Shown here: positions 1 through 8,012 of the stretch, in pieces
Layout: the number at the start of each line of letters is the position of its first letter
Numbering within the stretch: the stretch's first letter is position 1
Source of the DNA: a virus
Strand: one strand, 5' to 3'
Length of the DNA: 29,288 nt
IMG/VR virus record: IMGVR_UViG_3300025276_000150
Location: 1 to 29,288 of that record
Program-made: the position numbers and the translations under genes
The notes under the pieces: generated by a model
What the model was told of the DNA's origin: nothing
The model's database searches: none
The model's input: the letters and a program-made list of their open reading frames with translations, nothing else

Positions 1-885
1 ACCTGACTTGGACTCAACCAATGACAACCATTCACGCATAAATGTTTCCATGTCTGGCTTCTCAGTGTACGACACAGAGTTATTGGCTAACGCACGGTGT
101 GCTGCACCGTCCCACCACTGCCCTGATTTAGCGTGACGCATACGATCATCCGATAGATTACTTAATGAAATCATAGCACTACGGCGTACTCCACCTACTA
201 CAACTACCTGACCAATGAAGCACATAAGATCGTGACACTCAAGTGACGATAGCCTACGCCCTTGTGCAGCCTTGAATGTAGATACAGCAAAGTTAAACAA
301 TTCAATCAGTGGTGCAGGGCCAGATGCCCTACCACCAAATGTTTTAAGTCTTGCACCCGCAGGACGAATACGTGTAACATCCCACTTAGGGATTTCACCA
401 GCCCATAGGAGAGCAAGAACTTGACGGAACCCCTTAGCCCACCCTTCCTTACTATCCTTGACGACAACAGTCGTTTCGCTCTCGAACAACTCAGGCACGT
501 CTGGGAGCTTACTGATGAACTGGCGCTCTACACTGAAACCAACACCAGTACCACAGAGGAGGATGTACATGGCCTCGTCGAATGACTTGGGGTCATCAAC
601 GGGTAGGTATGAACAGTTGTAACCTGCCGTGTTGTCACGATCAAGTGCTGGCCCCGCCGTCATCATTGCCCTCATAGATGGCATAAGATTTAGACTAAGG
701 ATTGCGTCCTCAATTTCTTTTGCAATACTGATAGTGTCTGTGTCCAGTGCTCTACGTACTACGTCATTCATGTAACGGCCTACCGTCTCAGGCCATGACT
801 CTCTGCGCCCTTCACTATCAAGCCACCTAGCATAGCGGGAGGTGTGTATGAATGCTTGGTAATCTGTTGGTAAATAATTGTTCAT
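1..885 (-). CDS. nrdJ: Class II (B12-dependent) ribonucleoside-triphosphate reductase, N-terminal part
   Basis: The product reduces ribonucleotides to deoxyribonucleotides with adenosylcobalamin as radical source. I read 295 residues from an ATG at 885 preceded by GGAG; the gene runs off the left edge, so the C-terminal catalytic half is missing. The segment around residues 86-120 (NTAGYNCSYLPVDDP, then GTGVGFSVE) matches the monomeric Lactobacillus leichmannii-type RTPR; C91 is the likely N-terminal redox cysteine. RPAGARLKTFGGRASGP (174-190) and VRRSAMISLS (233-242) are further family signatures. It is the last gene of the leftward arm in this window, after DUF3310 and a 52-residue ORF. A B12-dependent enzyme fits marine bacterial hosts. 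Class is inferred from motifs; the C-terminal active-site cysteines lie outside the window. Confidence 0.9.
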   Translation of the reverse strand, partial: MNNYLPTDYQAFIHTSRYARWLDSEGRRESWPETVGRYMNDVVRRALDTDTISIAKEIEDAILSLNLMPSMRAMMTAGPALDRDNTAGYNCSYLPVDDPKSFDEAMYILLCGTGVGFSVERQFISKLPDVPELFESETTVVVKDSKEGWAKGFRQVLALLWAGEIPKWDVTRIRPAGARLKTFGGRASGPAPLIELFNFAVSTFKAAQGRRLSSLECHDLMCFIGQVVVVGGVRRSAMISLSNLSDDRMRHAKSGQWWDGAAHRALANNSVSYTEKPDMETFMREWLSLVESKSG

Positions 886-892
886 GTGTATA

Positions 893-1051
893 CTACTCCG
901 TTATTATCTTTATTGATTTGATTGACATACCGTCGATGTCATATATATATTCTTGTAGGGCGTGGTGTACTTCTTCATCAAGCACACCATCAACAGGCAT
1001 TTGGTATTCCTCTTCGTCTATGTCAAGGGTTAGAAAAACTTTAACTAACAT
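893..1051 (-). CDS. Small acidic hypothetical protein (52 aa)
   Basis: This is a 52-residue ORF that starts with ATG inside the 3' end of the DUF3310 gene (11-nt overlap) and ends just before the ribosome binding site of the reductase gene. The product starts MLVKVFLTLDIDEEEYQMP and is acidic. It has alternating hydrophobic stretches at both ends (VKVFLTLDI and SIKSIKIITE) that could form a small beta-alpha-beta fold. No family is recognised. Tight coupling to both neighbours and a fitting reading frame make it a real gene in the leftward operon, but the role is unknown. Confidence 0.65.
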   Translation of the reverse strand: MLVKVFLTLDIDEEEYQMPVDGVLDEEVHHALQEYIYDIDGMSIKSIKIITE

Positions 1052-1325
1052 TCTGTGACTCAATAAGTCTATTTAAATACCACTGAGCTTTCTTTAAATC
1101 TTCAGCACCATTCTTGTATTGGTATCTCCACAAGTATTTCATTATGTTACCCTGTAGATAACTGTCAAAACCCTCTTGTCCTGTGGCGGCACGAATGGCG
1201 TCAATACATTCTATGCCAGCAAAGTTGTAATGTGATGGCGAGTTTACAGTATCTGTCCCTGTTAATGTTTCTCCTATCCTACTTTTAGAAAGTACTGGTA
1301 TAGTTATTGATGCTATTGTTTTCAT
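1041..1325 (-). CDS. DUF3310 protein (nucleotide-kinase-like annotation)
   Basis: A 94-residue protein with the DUF3310 (SaV-like) signature: VNSPSHYNFAGIECIDAI at about 27-44, then GNIMKYLWRYQYKNG, then EDLKKAQWYLNRLIE near the C-terminus. The family is frequent in phage replication modules and is often labelled a protein of nucleotide kinase metabolism, though its biochemical role is not firmly established. The first ~25 residues are Ser/Thr-rich and look like an extension before the domain. It lies between an unknown 112-residue protein and the small 52-residue ORF upstream of the ribonucleotide reductase, fitting a nucleotide-metabolism context. Confidence 0.85.
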   Translation of the reverse strand: MKTIASITIPVLSKSRIGETLTGTDTVNSPSHYNFAGIECIDAIRAATGQEGFDSYLQGNIMKYLWRYQYKNGAEDLKKAQWYLNRLIESQNVS

Positions 1326-1337
1326 GTGTGTGTCTCC

Positions 1338-1676
1338 TTACTGAAACTTAACGTTGATTATGTTATCATCTACAGTTACAATCTTTTTCTCCGCAGTTAC
1401 TTCTACTTCTTTCATTTCTTCTTGTACATCAGCTACAATATCTGTTAGTACCTGACGGACTTCTTCATCTTCTTCCATTGCCGTTATAGATGCACAGACC
1501 ATTTGTGTTAGGTGCATTAGTTGATAGTGATCACTGTCACTCATGTTATTGTCATCTGTAGTTACAGTACCTACCATCAACTCCCCTGTCCATTCACCCT
1601 TCTTATCTAAGAAAGGGGACAACCGAATGATGTAATCGTTTGGATCAAAGTCAATTAGTATTTTATTGTCTGACAT
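1338..1676 (-). CDS. Hypothetical acidic protein (112 aa)
   Basis: A 112-residue acidic protein starting MSDNKILIDFDPNDYIIRL, with GAGG upstream of the ATG. The N-terminal half looks beta-rich (GEWTGELMVGTVTT). The middle (HYQLMHLTQMVCASITAMEEDEE) is probably helical, followed by a Glu-rich segment and a short hydrophobic C-terminus. No known family is recognised. It sits between endonuclease I and DUF3310 in the leftward arm and is likely co-transcribed with them. Function unknown. Confidence 0.75.
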   Translation of the reverse strand: MSDNKILIDFDPNDYIIRLSPFLDKKGEWTGELMVGTVTTDDNNMSDSDHYQLMHLTQMVCASITAMEEDEEVRQVLTDIVADVQEEMKEVEVTAEKKIVTVDDNIINVKFQ

Positions 1677-1683
1677 GTTTATG

Positions 1684-2136
1684 TTAACTCCTCTTTACTT
1701 TTTTATATGGGCAGTGGATCAATGCAGGATGCATGTCCTTACCCTTCTCATACAACCAATCTTCAGGAATGATCCTATCATGGAACTGTATACCATGCTT
1801 GTTGCACCATTGTCCATAGGTACTTTTGGCACCCTTACTTAATTTTCTTTTGCTGCTGGTAAACACAAACCTTATGTCAAGCTTAGGGTGTTGAGCCTTG
1901 ACCGCTAAATGTTTGCGTCTATCGTCAGCAGAGAACAATCCTTTTGTTTCAATGATAATCCCATTACCTAACACGAAGTCTGGTGTGTAGGTGCGGTACA
2001 TGAGGTCTTCCCATTCGATTTTTATCTCCTCGTACTTGAACTTAATACTACGTTCTACAAGGTAATCTTTTGTTCTGACCTCAAGACCACTCCTAAACCC
2101 ATGCTTCATGGCGGCAGAGAATTGTTTCCCATTCAT
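1684..2136 (-). CDS. T7-type endonuclease I (Holliday junction resolvase)
   Basis: This 150-residue protein matches phage T7 gp3 in length and in sequence. It resolves branched DNA and Holliday junctions, and in T7 also degrades host DNA to supply nucleotides. The catalytic PD-(D/E)XK residues are visible: E19 in SGLE, D53 in TYTPDF, and E63 with K65 in IIIETKG, spaced as E20/D55/E65/K67 in T7. The downstream DDRRKHLAVKAQHPKLDIRF and the KHGI...IPEDW segments also match. The start overlaps the end of the exonuclease gene by 4 nt (ATGA), so the two are probably translationally coupled. Its presence beside a second nuclease and family A polymerase gives a T7-like replication/recombination set. 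Confidence 0.93.
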   Translation of the reverse strand: MNGKQFSAAMKHGFRSGLEVRTKDYLVERSIKFKYEEIKIEWEDLMYRTYTPDFVLGNGIIIETKGLFSADDRRKHLAVKAQHPKLDIRFVFTSSKRKLSKGAKSTYGQWCNKHGIQFHDRIIPEDWLYEKGKDMHPALIHCPYKKVKRS

Positions 2137-2972
2137 TTTACGTATGCCACTATAGGTAACGTCTTAGCTTTTGATACCTTAGATGGTAGCTCCTCAATGT
2201 CAAAGCAAGAGAAGCGGAAGTCACAGAACTTACAACTGTCATTCAACACCGTGTTACCTGATGGTACACCCCTGAATGTCTCAGGTACTGGTGCAAAGCA
2301 ACGCTCAAACTTGTTGTCATTTACTGTCTCTACTGTCTTCTCTAGCTTAGCTATCTGTACATCTAAGTCAAGGCCATCTGCAGGTACATACTTGATGTTA
2401 CCGTTAGCTTTGTTGACTACCCACCAGCCACCTACCTTTTTACCAGATGCCTTAGCATAGCCTGCTAGTTGACCTACGTAACCAAATGGGTCACTCTTCT
2501 GTAGTGTGTCATACGATTCAAACTTGTTGCGGTAGGACCAATCGGATGCGGACTTAACGTCATCCATTGCACCATCCACAACAATATCATATGACCCCTT
2601 GATCATAGCGTCACCTAGTTGTAATGTTACGAAGTTATCTTTGTCTTCATATGGGTATCCAGCCTCCTTAATAATGCCTTTGAACGCAGCCTCTACGATG
2701 TCACCTAGAAGCATGTTCATTACAAATGTGGTTGGTTTGGGCAACGCTTCCTCCGGTTTGTTCTTAGCAAACCAAAGCTGACAAGTAGGCTTACCAATGT
2801 TAGACATTCGTAAACGAAACTCGTCACGCCCTTTGCCCCCACCAAACTGGCGTCTCATAGCATCCATTACATCATTACCAATCTGTTGTACTGTCTCTTC
2901 GGACATTGTTGATTTACCTGATGTAGCATCTTCAAGATACTGATTGATCGCCAGTTCAGCAGGATGGTTCAT
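2133..2972 (-). CDS. Cas4/RecB-like PD-(D/E)XK exonuclease with probable Fe-S cluster
   Basis: A 279-residue nuclease of the PD-(D/E)XK superfamily. Visible motifs are GDIVEAAF (E94), GSYDIVVDG (D129), DDVK (D138, K140) and GYVGQLAGY (Q168, Y172: the QxxxY motif of RecB/Cas4-type enzymes). One cysteine near the N-terminus (C64, in GKPTCQLW) and three near the C-terminus (C247, C250, C256) match the four-cysteine 4Fe-4S arrangement of Cas4/AddB-type nucleases. The likely role is DNA end processing, in recombination or host DNA degradation, as T7 gp6 exonuclease does with endonuclease I. It starts with TAATG overlap at the stop of the upstream gene. The Fe-S cluster is inferred from the cysteine positions only. 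Confidence 0.85.
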   Translation of the reverse strand: MNHPAELAINQYLEDATSGKSTMSEETVQQIGNDVMDAMRRQFGGGKGRDEFRLRMSNIGKPTCQLWFAKNKPEEALPKPTTFVMNMLLGDIVEAAFKGIIKEAGYPYEDKDNFVTLQLGDAMIKGSYDIVVDGAMDDVKSASDWSYRNKFESYDTLQKSDPFGYVGQLAGYAKASGKKVGGWWVVNKANGNIKYVPADGLDLDVQIAKLEKTVETVNDNKFERCFAPVPETFRGVPSGNTVLNDSCKFCDFRFSCFDIEELPSKVSKAKTLPIVAYVK

Positions 2973-3865
2973 TAGACAAAATCCTCTAGGTCAATGTCTA
3001 CGAACGCTTCTACCGTGTCAGTGTCCACATCTTCATTCTTGTGCATGTTCTCACTCCATGTATTGAGAATGTATACATTGTAGTTCTCAATCCATGACAT
3101 GAAGTTAGCGAATGTTTCTTGTGACTCATTGTCCATGTCCAAGGTAGTACCCAAGTCGATGTCAGCTACAGGAATGTAGAAGCTGCTACCGTTTGGTAGT
3201 GGTACTTCCTTAGTGGTAGAAGTAATGTAGTGCTGCGGAGGTAGTCGGCGCATCTTGGTAAGCTTAGTAAACATATCCCCCATAGTCTTAAATGCGTCAC
3301 GGTTGTCAATCTCCCAGATGAATGGCGTAGTGTCTACGTCAACGGGTACACCATTCTCATCTGTGGCGTTGACCATCTCAACTGTACCGAACAATGCACG
3401 AACACGTTTGATTGACTTGATTAAGTCTTTCATTGTGTCAGGCAGTGCGGCCCAATCTTTGATAAACCCCGCTGGCTTACCACAGTTAAAGCCGCCATCG
3501 TTATCCTTCATGTCATTGTTAAGATCGTTAGCCATGACGGACTTTACGAAGCGGTTAGCTGTGTTGTCGTTACCCTTGATAAACTTCTTGTACATAAAAC
3601 GTTGCAAGAAAGGGCGAATGGATACTGATTCGGCATACACGGTAGGCCCATCGGGTATCTCTAGTTTGTACGCACCACCACCAATGACCTCTACGTTCTT
3701 CATCTTACCATTGATCTCCTGTTGACCCATGATGGGAGTGTGATGAATACGTAGACGTGCCAGTGTGCTTGCCTTGCTTGATTGCTTAGGCGCATCCGCT
3801 GCCATGCCCATTGCTTGTGCCATTGCTGCGAAGTTATTGGTGTCGATTGTTGTAACTTGATTCAT
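2972..3865 (-). CDS. Probable single-stranded DNA-binding / replication accessory protein
   Basis: A 297-residue protein preceded by AGGAG. I do not recognise a named family. The position, between family A polymerase and the exonuclease, is where T7-like phages carry their ssDNA-binding protein. The C-terminus is strongly acidic and ends with an aromatic residue (ENMHKNEDVDTDTVEAF, then DIDLEDFV), as in T7 gp2.5 and bacterial SSB tails that recruit replication partners. The centre has mixed beta strands with basic and aromatic patches (FMYKKFIKGNDNTANRFVKS; KLTKMRRLPPQHYI), which could bind DNA. The SSB call is inference from location and tail; another structural or replication role is possible. 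Confidence 0.5.
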   Translation of the reverse strand: MNQVTTIDTNNFAAMAQAMGMAADAPKQSSKASTLARLRIHHTPIMGQQEINGKMKNVEVIGGGAYKLEIPDGPTVYAESVSIRPFLQRFMYKKFIKGNDNTANRFVKSVMANDLNNDMKDNDGGFNCGKPAGFIKDWAALPDTMKDLIKSIKRVRALFGTVEMVNATDENGVPVDVDTTPFIWEIDNRDAFKTMGDMFTKLTKMRRLPPQHYITSTTKEVPLPNGSSFYIPVADIDLGTTLDMDNESQETFANFMSWIENYNVYILNTWSENMHKNEDVDTDTVEAFVDIDLEDFV

Positions 3866-3906
3866 ATGTAAGTCTCCTGTTTTTGATTAGTCGAAAGGTA
3901 GTTATA

Positions 3907-5952
3907 TCATGCTACGTCTTTTGTGTCAAGCCAATTTGGCCCTATCTTTGCTTCTAATAGTAGAGGGATATTGAAGTCTAAACCCCACTTCTTGTTTACA
4001 ATAAGTATTAGCTTGTCATTAGCTGCCTTGATGATCTGTAATACTTTTTCCTCTTCATCTGGATGTACATCAATCACAAGTGAATCATGTACAGTGTTTA
4101 CTACGCAACTGTGTAGCTTGTTTGCTGTCAGTAGCTTATCAATGTATATCAGAGATATAGGTACAATGTCAGCAGTTGCGAACGATTGGACAGGATAATT
4201 TTTAATCTGTGTGAAAAATGTAACACCTCCAAACCTACGCCGTTGTACATCGGGGAATGAAAACTCACGACCAGATGGTGTAGTTATCTTACTGGTACTC
4301 AATGCTTCCTTGGCTAGTTCTGCATGCCACTTGGCAATGCCTGAGTACTTATTGGTGAACTGCTTGTAGTACGCAGCTTCTGCCTCTGACCTGCCAAACC
4401 CACTGGCCCCATACAACGGAGCAAATGTGTGTGGCTTGGCTTCTTGACGTGACGTAGGCTGACCTGCATCGGATATAACTTTTGCAGTGTAGGCATGTAC
4501 GTCAAAGCCTGTAGTCACTTCGTCAATGGCTGTCATGTCTTGGGATAAGAACGCAGCCACACGAAATTCTAGCTGAGCAAAGTCAGCTTCCATAATTTTA
4601 CCACCGTGCCAACGTGATATGAATACCTTCTTAACAGGGAACGTACCACCACGTGGCATGTTCTGCATGTTGGGATCGGCACCCGACAACCTGCCTGTAC
4701 CAGTGCGGTGTTGCAGTAGACGTACATGTAGCTTACCGTCAGTCTTAACGTGTGTTGCTATGCCCTCTACGAAGCTGCTAAGGTACGTCTCTACTGCCGA
4801 CAACCTACGTACATTCTGTAGGAATGTCTCAGCTACCTTCATACCCTTGGATCGTGCAATGCCTTCAAGGAATACAAGGTTGTCTTTGCCTGTACCGAAA
4901 CCATTATTACTGATCCACTTAGAATTAGGTGGCATGAATTTTAGTCCAGCGATGTCATTACGAACGTCACTAAAAGTATATCCTGAGCTACCGCAACTAC
5001 TACATTTATTACTTCTAGCATATGGTGTACCGTCCTTCTTTTGTTTCCATACCTGACCGCTACCATTACAGGCACGGCACTGATGTGCTTTCTGTTTGTA
5101 TAACTGCTCACTGTATGCTTTGACGTTACGTCTGTACTCTGTGTCTGGCATACGTTCATCGAACAGGTCTGACCACAGCTTCTTATCGTGTGGCTTACGA
5201 CTGTAGATAACCCATGACAATTGCTCTGGGCTGTTGAGATTGATAGGTCTGTCACCCATAAGGTCACGTGCCTGTTCTTCTAATGCAATCATAAGTACAT
5301 TACGTTCTTGCTCGAACTCATCACGTACCTCCATCAATGCATCCATGTCTACTTGAAAGCCACGCTGATAGATACGTGCTAGGTGTACGCAAAGCTGATT
5401 GGTCAGATGTATCGTTGGTATCAGTGACTTGCATTCCTCGTATGATGTCTGCAAAACATTATACAATTGCTGAGTAGCATGTAGATCGTGGGATAGATAC
5501 TCTGACAATTCAGCATGAGGAATATCCCGTGTTGAATATCCATCTTTGAAGTACTCCTTCAGTGTGTCTTGTTTCTTTGTCGCTAACTCGTAGCGTTCAG
5601 CACATGCCTCAAGGGACAGGGGCTGCTTCTGACCACGTTGTAGTACGTACTCACCAAGCATAGTATCGAACACCTCACCGTCATAGGTGAAGCCTGACTC
5701 CCACAACCATAGCAGGTCATGCGGTGCGTTGTGTGCTACAAGTGTATGGGCAGCGTCCAGTGCGTCTTGTACTACACGCCGCCCATCTGTGGTAGGTTGT
5801 TGCTCTGCGTGATCAAACGTTACAATTGTTTCATTCATGTGATCATCTAGCATACCTACCATAACTAATGTATTCTCTGGCTCGAATGGGTCAAGGTGCA
5901 TCTTGCCATTACGTTTTACCACAGTGTTTTCTACGTCAAGGGTTAGTATCAT
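3907..5952 (-). CDS. polA: Family A DNA polymerase with 3'-5' exonuclease and DnaJ-type zinc-finger insertion
   Basis: A 681-residue replicative polymerase. The exonuclease domain shows D6/E8 (LDVENT), D79 (AHNAPHD) and Y152-D156 (YLSHD). The polymerase domain shows motif A (D457 in MEADFAQLEFR), motif B (R502, K506, F510, Y514 in RQEAKPHTFAPLYG) and motif C (H622-D623 in NTVHDS). F510 aligns with Phe762 of E. coli Pol I. Between the domains, residues 292-324 hold CRACNGSG and CSSCGSSG, the paired CxxCxGxG-like units of the DnaJ central zinc domain; this insertion is described for the SAR116 phage HMO-2011. It starts at an ATG behind AGGAG, upstream of the SSB-like gene. No separate 5'-3' exonuclease domain is present. 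Confidence 0.96.
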   Translation of the reverse strand: MILTLDVENTVVKRNGKMHLDPFEPENTLVMVGMLDDHMNETIVTFDHAEQQPTTDGRRVVQDALDAAHTLVAHNAPHDLLWLWESGFTYDGEVFDTMLGEYVLQRGQKQPLSLEACAERYELATKKQDTLKEYFKDGYSTRDIPHAELSEYLSHDLHATQQLYNVLQTSYEECKSLIPTIHLTNQLCVHLARIYQRGFQVDMDALMEVRDEFEQERNVLMIALEEQARDLMGDRPINLNSPEQLSWVIYSRKPHDKKLWSDLFDERMPDTEYRRNVKAYSEQLYKQKAHQCRACNGSGQVWKQKKDGTPYARSNKCSSCGSSGYTFSDVRNDIAGLKFMPPNSKWISNNGFGTGKDNLVFLEGIARSKGMKVAETFLQNVRRLSAVETYLSSFVEGIATHVKTDGKLHVRLLQHRTGTGRLSGADPNMQNMPRGGTFPVKKVFISRWHGGKIMEADFAQLEFRVAAFLSQDMTAIDEVTTGFDVHAYTAKVISDAGQPTSRQEAKPHTFAPLYGASGFGRSEAEAAYYKQFTNKYSGIAKWHAELAKEALSTSKITTPSGREFSFPDVQRRRFGGVTFFTQIKNYPVQSFATADIVPISLIYIDKLLTANKLHSCVVNTVHDSLVIDVHPDEEEKVLQIIKAANDKLILIVNKKWGLDFNIPLLLEAKIGPNWLDTKDVA

Positions 5953-5960
5953 TGTGTCTC

Positions 5961-6155
5961 CTATACTGCTATGTCATCTTGCCAGTGCCAGTAGTCATCA
6001 AATATACCAGCATTGTGATGCTCGTCAAGGTCTTTAATAAACTTTTTTTCATCACCCGCTGACGCTATAGCTTCTACTGCTTCCTTGAAGGATATGTTAT
6101 GTTCTTTCATGGCGTCAAGTATATCCTCTATACTCTTGTTATCCATGTCATTCAT
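5961..6155 (-). CDS. Small acidic hypothetical protein (64 aa)
   Basis: A 64-residue protein starting [17 protein letters not shown] chose the ATG at 6155 because GGAGG lies 9 nt upstream; a longer reading frame from 6194 has no such site and overlaps the neighbour more. The first two-thirds look helical ([20 protein letters not shown]), and the C-terminus is rich in Asp, His and Trp ([12 protein letters not shown]). It overlaps the 76-residue gene before it by 8 nt and immediately precedes the DNA polymerase gene. Function unknown. Confidence 0.65.
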   Translation of the reverse strand: MNDMDNKSIEDILDAMKEHNISFKEAVEAIASAGDEKKFIKDLDEHHNAGIFDDYWHWQDDIAV

Positions 6156-6378
6156 TTTCTTTGTCCTCCCATTGTGCTCTCTGTATCTGTTCATACTTGA
6201 AGAACAGTTGCTCGAACTTCCACTGGTATAACTGCTGCATACCCATCAAGGTATTCATCATCTCGTCTGGTGTAGGGTCATGTTCACCGTCACCAATCTG
6301 TCTGAACACTACCGCAAGATCATTGCATACTGACCAGCAGTCCATAATCTTTTCTTCTAGTTCATATAGTTTACTCAT
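6148..6378 (-). CDS. Hypothetical helical protein (76 aa)
   Basis: A 76-residue, probably all-helical acidic protein starting [20 protein letters not shown]. Related small proteins with a similar start occur in T7-like phage replication modules (from memory), but no function is known. It overlaps the 3' end of thyX by 8 nt and the following 64-residue gene by 8 nt, so all are likely translated from one message. The pattern of Leu/Met/Phe and charged residues would suit a small protein-binding helix bundle. Function unknown. Confidence 0.7.
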   Translation of the reverse strand: MSKLYELEEKIMDCWSVCNDLAVVFRQIGDGEHDPTPDEMMNTLMGMQQLYQWKFEQLFFKYEQIQRAQWEDKENE

Positions 6379-7027
6379 CTGTTAATGCCTCCCATGCTAC
6401 AGGAAATAAGTGTATCATCCTACCAGAAATAATGTCTGCAACTAACCGTGTCTCTGCCTGTGTGTCAGGCTTACACCGTAAGTTACACATGTCAGCGAAG
6501 GCGTCAAGACTACCTGACCAGTACCACTCAGTCATGGTGCTTTGTGGCAACACCATACGTGCTTGCTCCGGTGCTATGCCATCTGATAATAGGTCTTTGT
6601 AAATGTGTAAGGCAGACCCTACTGAAGATTTATGGCTATTGGTACGGAATAAACTAATTTTGACTTCACCATCAGACCCTTGCTTTTTATCTTCACTACG
6701 TCCTCGCCACACATCGGGCTGATAGAACTCAGGCTCATCATCTACATACCTACGACTGATCTCATTCCAACGTAGGAACTTATGCTTGACAAGCTGTCGT
6801 GCCACAAAGATCGGAGCCTTAACGTGAAAGGATGCAAAGCAATGCCCAAAGGGACTAATGTGCTTATGCTTGGCTAAATAACTGATAAGCTTGATATCCT
6901 TAGCCTTCATCGTTGGTGGACCCCAAGTATTCTCCTCCATTTCAGATGTCTTACCAAAGCTTACCCTTGCAGCATTAGCTACAGTTAGGTCACTGCCCAT
7001 GTGGTCAATGTATGTTGCCCTAATCAT
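6371..7027 (-). CDS. thyX: Flavin-dependent thymidylate synthase ThyX, variant signature
   Basis: A 218-residue protein of usual ThyX length. It methylates dUMP to dTMP using FAD, NADPH and methylene-tetrahydrofolate. The ThyX signature RHRx7S is present at the right spacing but as KHK at 81-83 followed by seven residues and S91 ([14 protein letters not shown]). Other family features are HISPFGH near 56-62, the RRYV segment, and [13 protein letters not shown] near the C-terminus, matching the LR...AQxEIR substrate-binding region. ATGA overlap links it to the upstream nuclease-like gene. It supplies dTTP with the ribonucleotide reductase for phage DNA synthesis. Both Arg-to-Lys changes are conservative, so I expect activity. 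Confidence 0.92.
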   Translation of the reverse strand: MIRATYIDHMGSDLTVANAARVSFGKTSEMEENTWGPPTMKAKDIKLISYLAKHKHISPFGHCFASFHVKAPIFVARQLVKHKFLRWNEISRRYVDDEPEFYQPDVWRGRSEDKKQGSDGEVKISLFRTNSHKSSVGSALHIYKDLLSDGIAPEQARMVLPQSTMTEWYWSGSLDAFADMCNLRCKPDTQAETRLVADIISGRMIHLFPVAWEALTDE

Positions 7028-7497
7028 ACGGAATCAAGCTCCTCAATCTTTAGATTGTAACAATCCGCTTTTACTGTGAAGTTATTAGATGGATCAACAT
7101 CTCCCTTCTTTAACGGTGTTGCTGTTTTGTAATACTTTTCCTTATCCATAACGCCAAGGAACCATGCTGTATCTAAGGTATTCTTAACACGCACGAATGC
7201 ATACATGTCACACTTCTGGCTGGTATTAAACTTTGCTACAGAACATTCATAAAATGTTCTAGGTGTAACAGTAGTCTGTTTGGTTTTAACATCCACCTTT
7301 TTACCATCATCTGTAATAAGATCATAGTCGTATGTGTTAACCCAGCTACCTCCCATAACATTGATAGCTACTTGCTCTCCAATAAAGCCAATTAAATTAC
7401 CCTCTCCCTTACGTATAGAATTGTTTAGGCTTCCCATCTCATTAGATTTTAGTTTAGCCATGTCTATCATATCTTGTGTCACGTTAATCTCAATCAT
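7024..7497 (-). CDS. Possible PD-(D/E)XK nuclease-like protein
   Basis: A 157-residue protein. The segment GNLIGFIGEQVAINVMGG, then YDYDLITDDGKKVDVKTKQ (33-74), has the layout of a PD-(D/E)XK fold: E41 on the first helix, D57/D59 on a strand, and D69-x-K71 on the next strand. Similar small restriction-endonuclease-like proteins are frequent in phages. The remaining C-terminal part (FYECSVAKFN...CDMYAFVRV) would supply core strands. It overlaps thyX (ATGA) and the preceding 60-residue membrane protein. Enzymatic activity is inference from motif layout; it could be a structure-specific nuclease or an inactive relative. Confidence 0.6.
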   Translation of the reverse strand: MIEINVTQDMIDMAKLKSNEMGSLNNSIRKGEGNLIGFIGEQVAINVMGGSWVNTYDYDLITDDGKKVDVKTKQTTVTPRTFYECSVAKFNTSQKCDMYAFVRVKNTLDTAWFLGVMDKEKYYKTATPLKKGDVDPSNNFTVKADCYNLKIEELDSV

Positions 7498-7672
7498 TAA
7501 CCTTCACTCCTATGCACTCTATTGTTTCGTTTTTATCGTTTACCATTACGGTAGCACCCTTCATGCCAGCCTTGCACAGTGTCTCATTAGCGTACTCTCC
7601 TAAGTTGTAGTACCTTACACCTTGCTCTGGTACAACTACAAACCACATAAGAATCCATACTACATTAGTCAT
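7490..7672 (-). CDS. Small exported or membrane protein (60 aa)
   Basis: A 60-residue protein with a hydrophobic N-terminus (MTNVVWILMWFVVV, residues 1-14) that would act as a signal peptide or single membrane segment. It is followed by a polar domain with two cysteines (C33 and C53), which could form a disulfide outside the cytoplasm. It overlaps both neighbours by about 8 nt. A similar design (short hydrophobic N-terminus, paired cysteines) recurs in the 77-residue protein at 18163-18396. No family recognised; role unknown, perhaps in the cell envelope. Confidence 0.65.
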   Translation of the reverse strand: MTNVVWILMWFVVVPEQGVRYYNLGEYANETLCKAGMKGATVMVNDKNETIECIGVKVND

Positions 7673-8012
7673 GTGTCACCTCCTTTAATACATCTCTTGC
7701 TTGTTGTTCTGTAAGCTTAAACCATTCACCGTTATCAACCTTATTCCAAGGCGTGTCCGTTATTCGTGCCGCAATCAAGTGAGCCTTACGCTCCGCTGCA
7801 TTGACATCATCGAAGCGGCGAGAATATACAATCCAGTAGTCACGAAGCGGTGAGCCTGTCTGGTAGCTACGTAGCCTGTCATTAGCATCAATAGCTCTGC
7901 CTATCTTGACCCACTCAGGCCAAGCTTTGTTGGTAATCACGTACACAGACCCTGCCTGCACTCCATCTTCCGCCATCTCAGCGAAGGCAGCTATATCTTC
8001 ATGTGTAATCAT
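7665..8012 (-). CDS. GIY-YIG-like protein (T5orf172/Mug113 type)
   Basis: A 115-residue protein with the GIY-YIG-like T5orf172/Mug113 pattern: GSVYVITNKAWPEWVKIGRA (about 21-40, with VYVI and VKIG as the two strand motifs), RLRSYQTGSP, AERKAHLIAARI and a terminal GEWFKLT. This superfamily includes phage and homing-type nucleases, but many T5orf172 proteins are uncharacterised. It overlaps both neighbours and sits between helicase and thyX, so it is embedded in the replication operon and not in an obvious intron or intein. It may act on DNA; nuclease activity is inferred from the fold family. Confidence 0.8.
   Translation of the reverse strand: MITHEDIAAFAEMAEDGVQAGSVYVITNKAWPEWVKIGRAIDANDRLRSYQTGSPLRDYWIVYSRRFDDVNAAERKAHLIAARITDTPWNKVDNGEWFKLTEQQARDVLKEVTHD

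Noticed and set aside
852-1058. Plus-strand frame of 68 residues opposite the reductase start
   Set aside because: It has no binding site, its product is Ser-rich low complexity, and it shadows the minus-strand reductase and small ORF.
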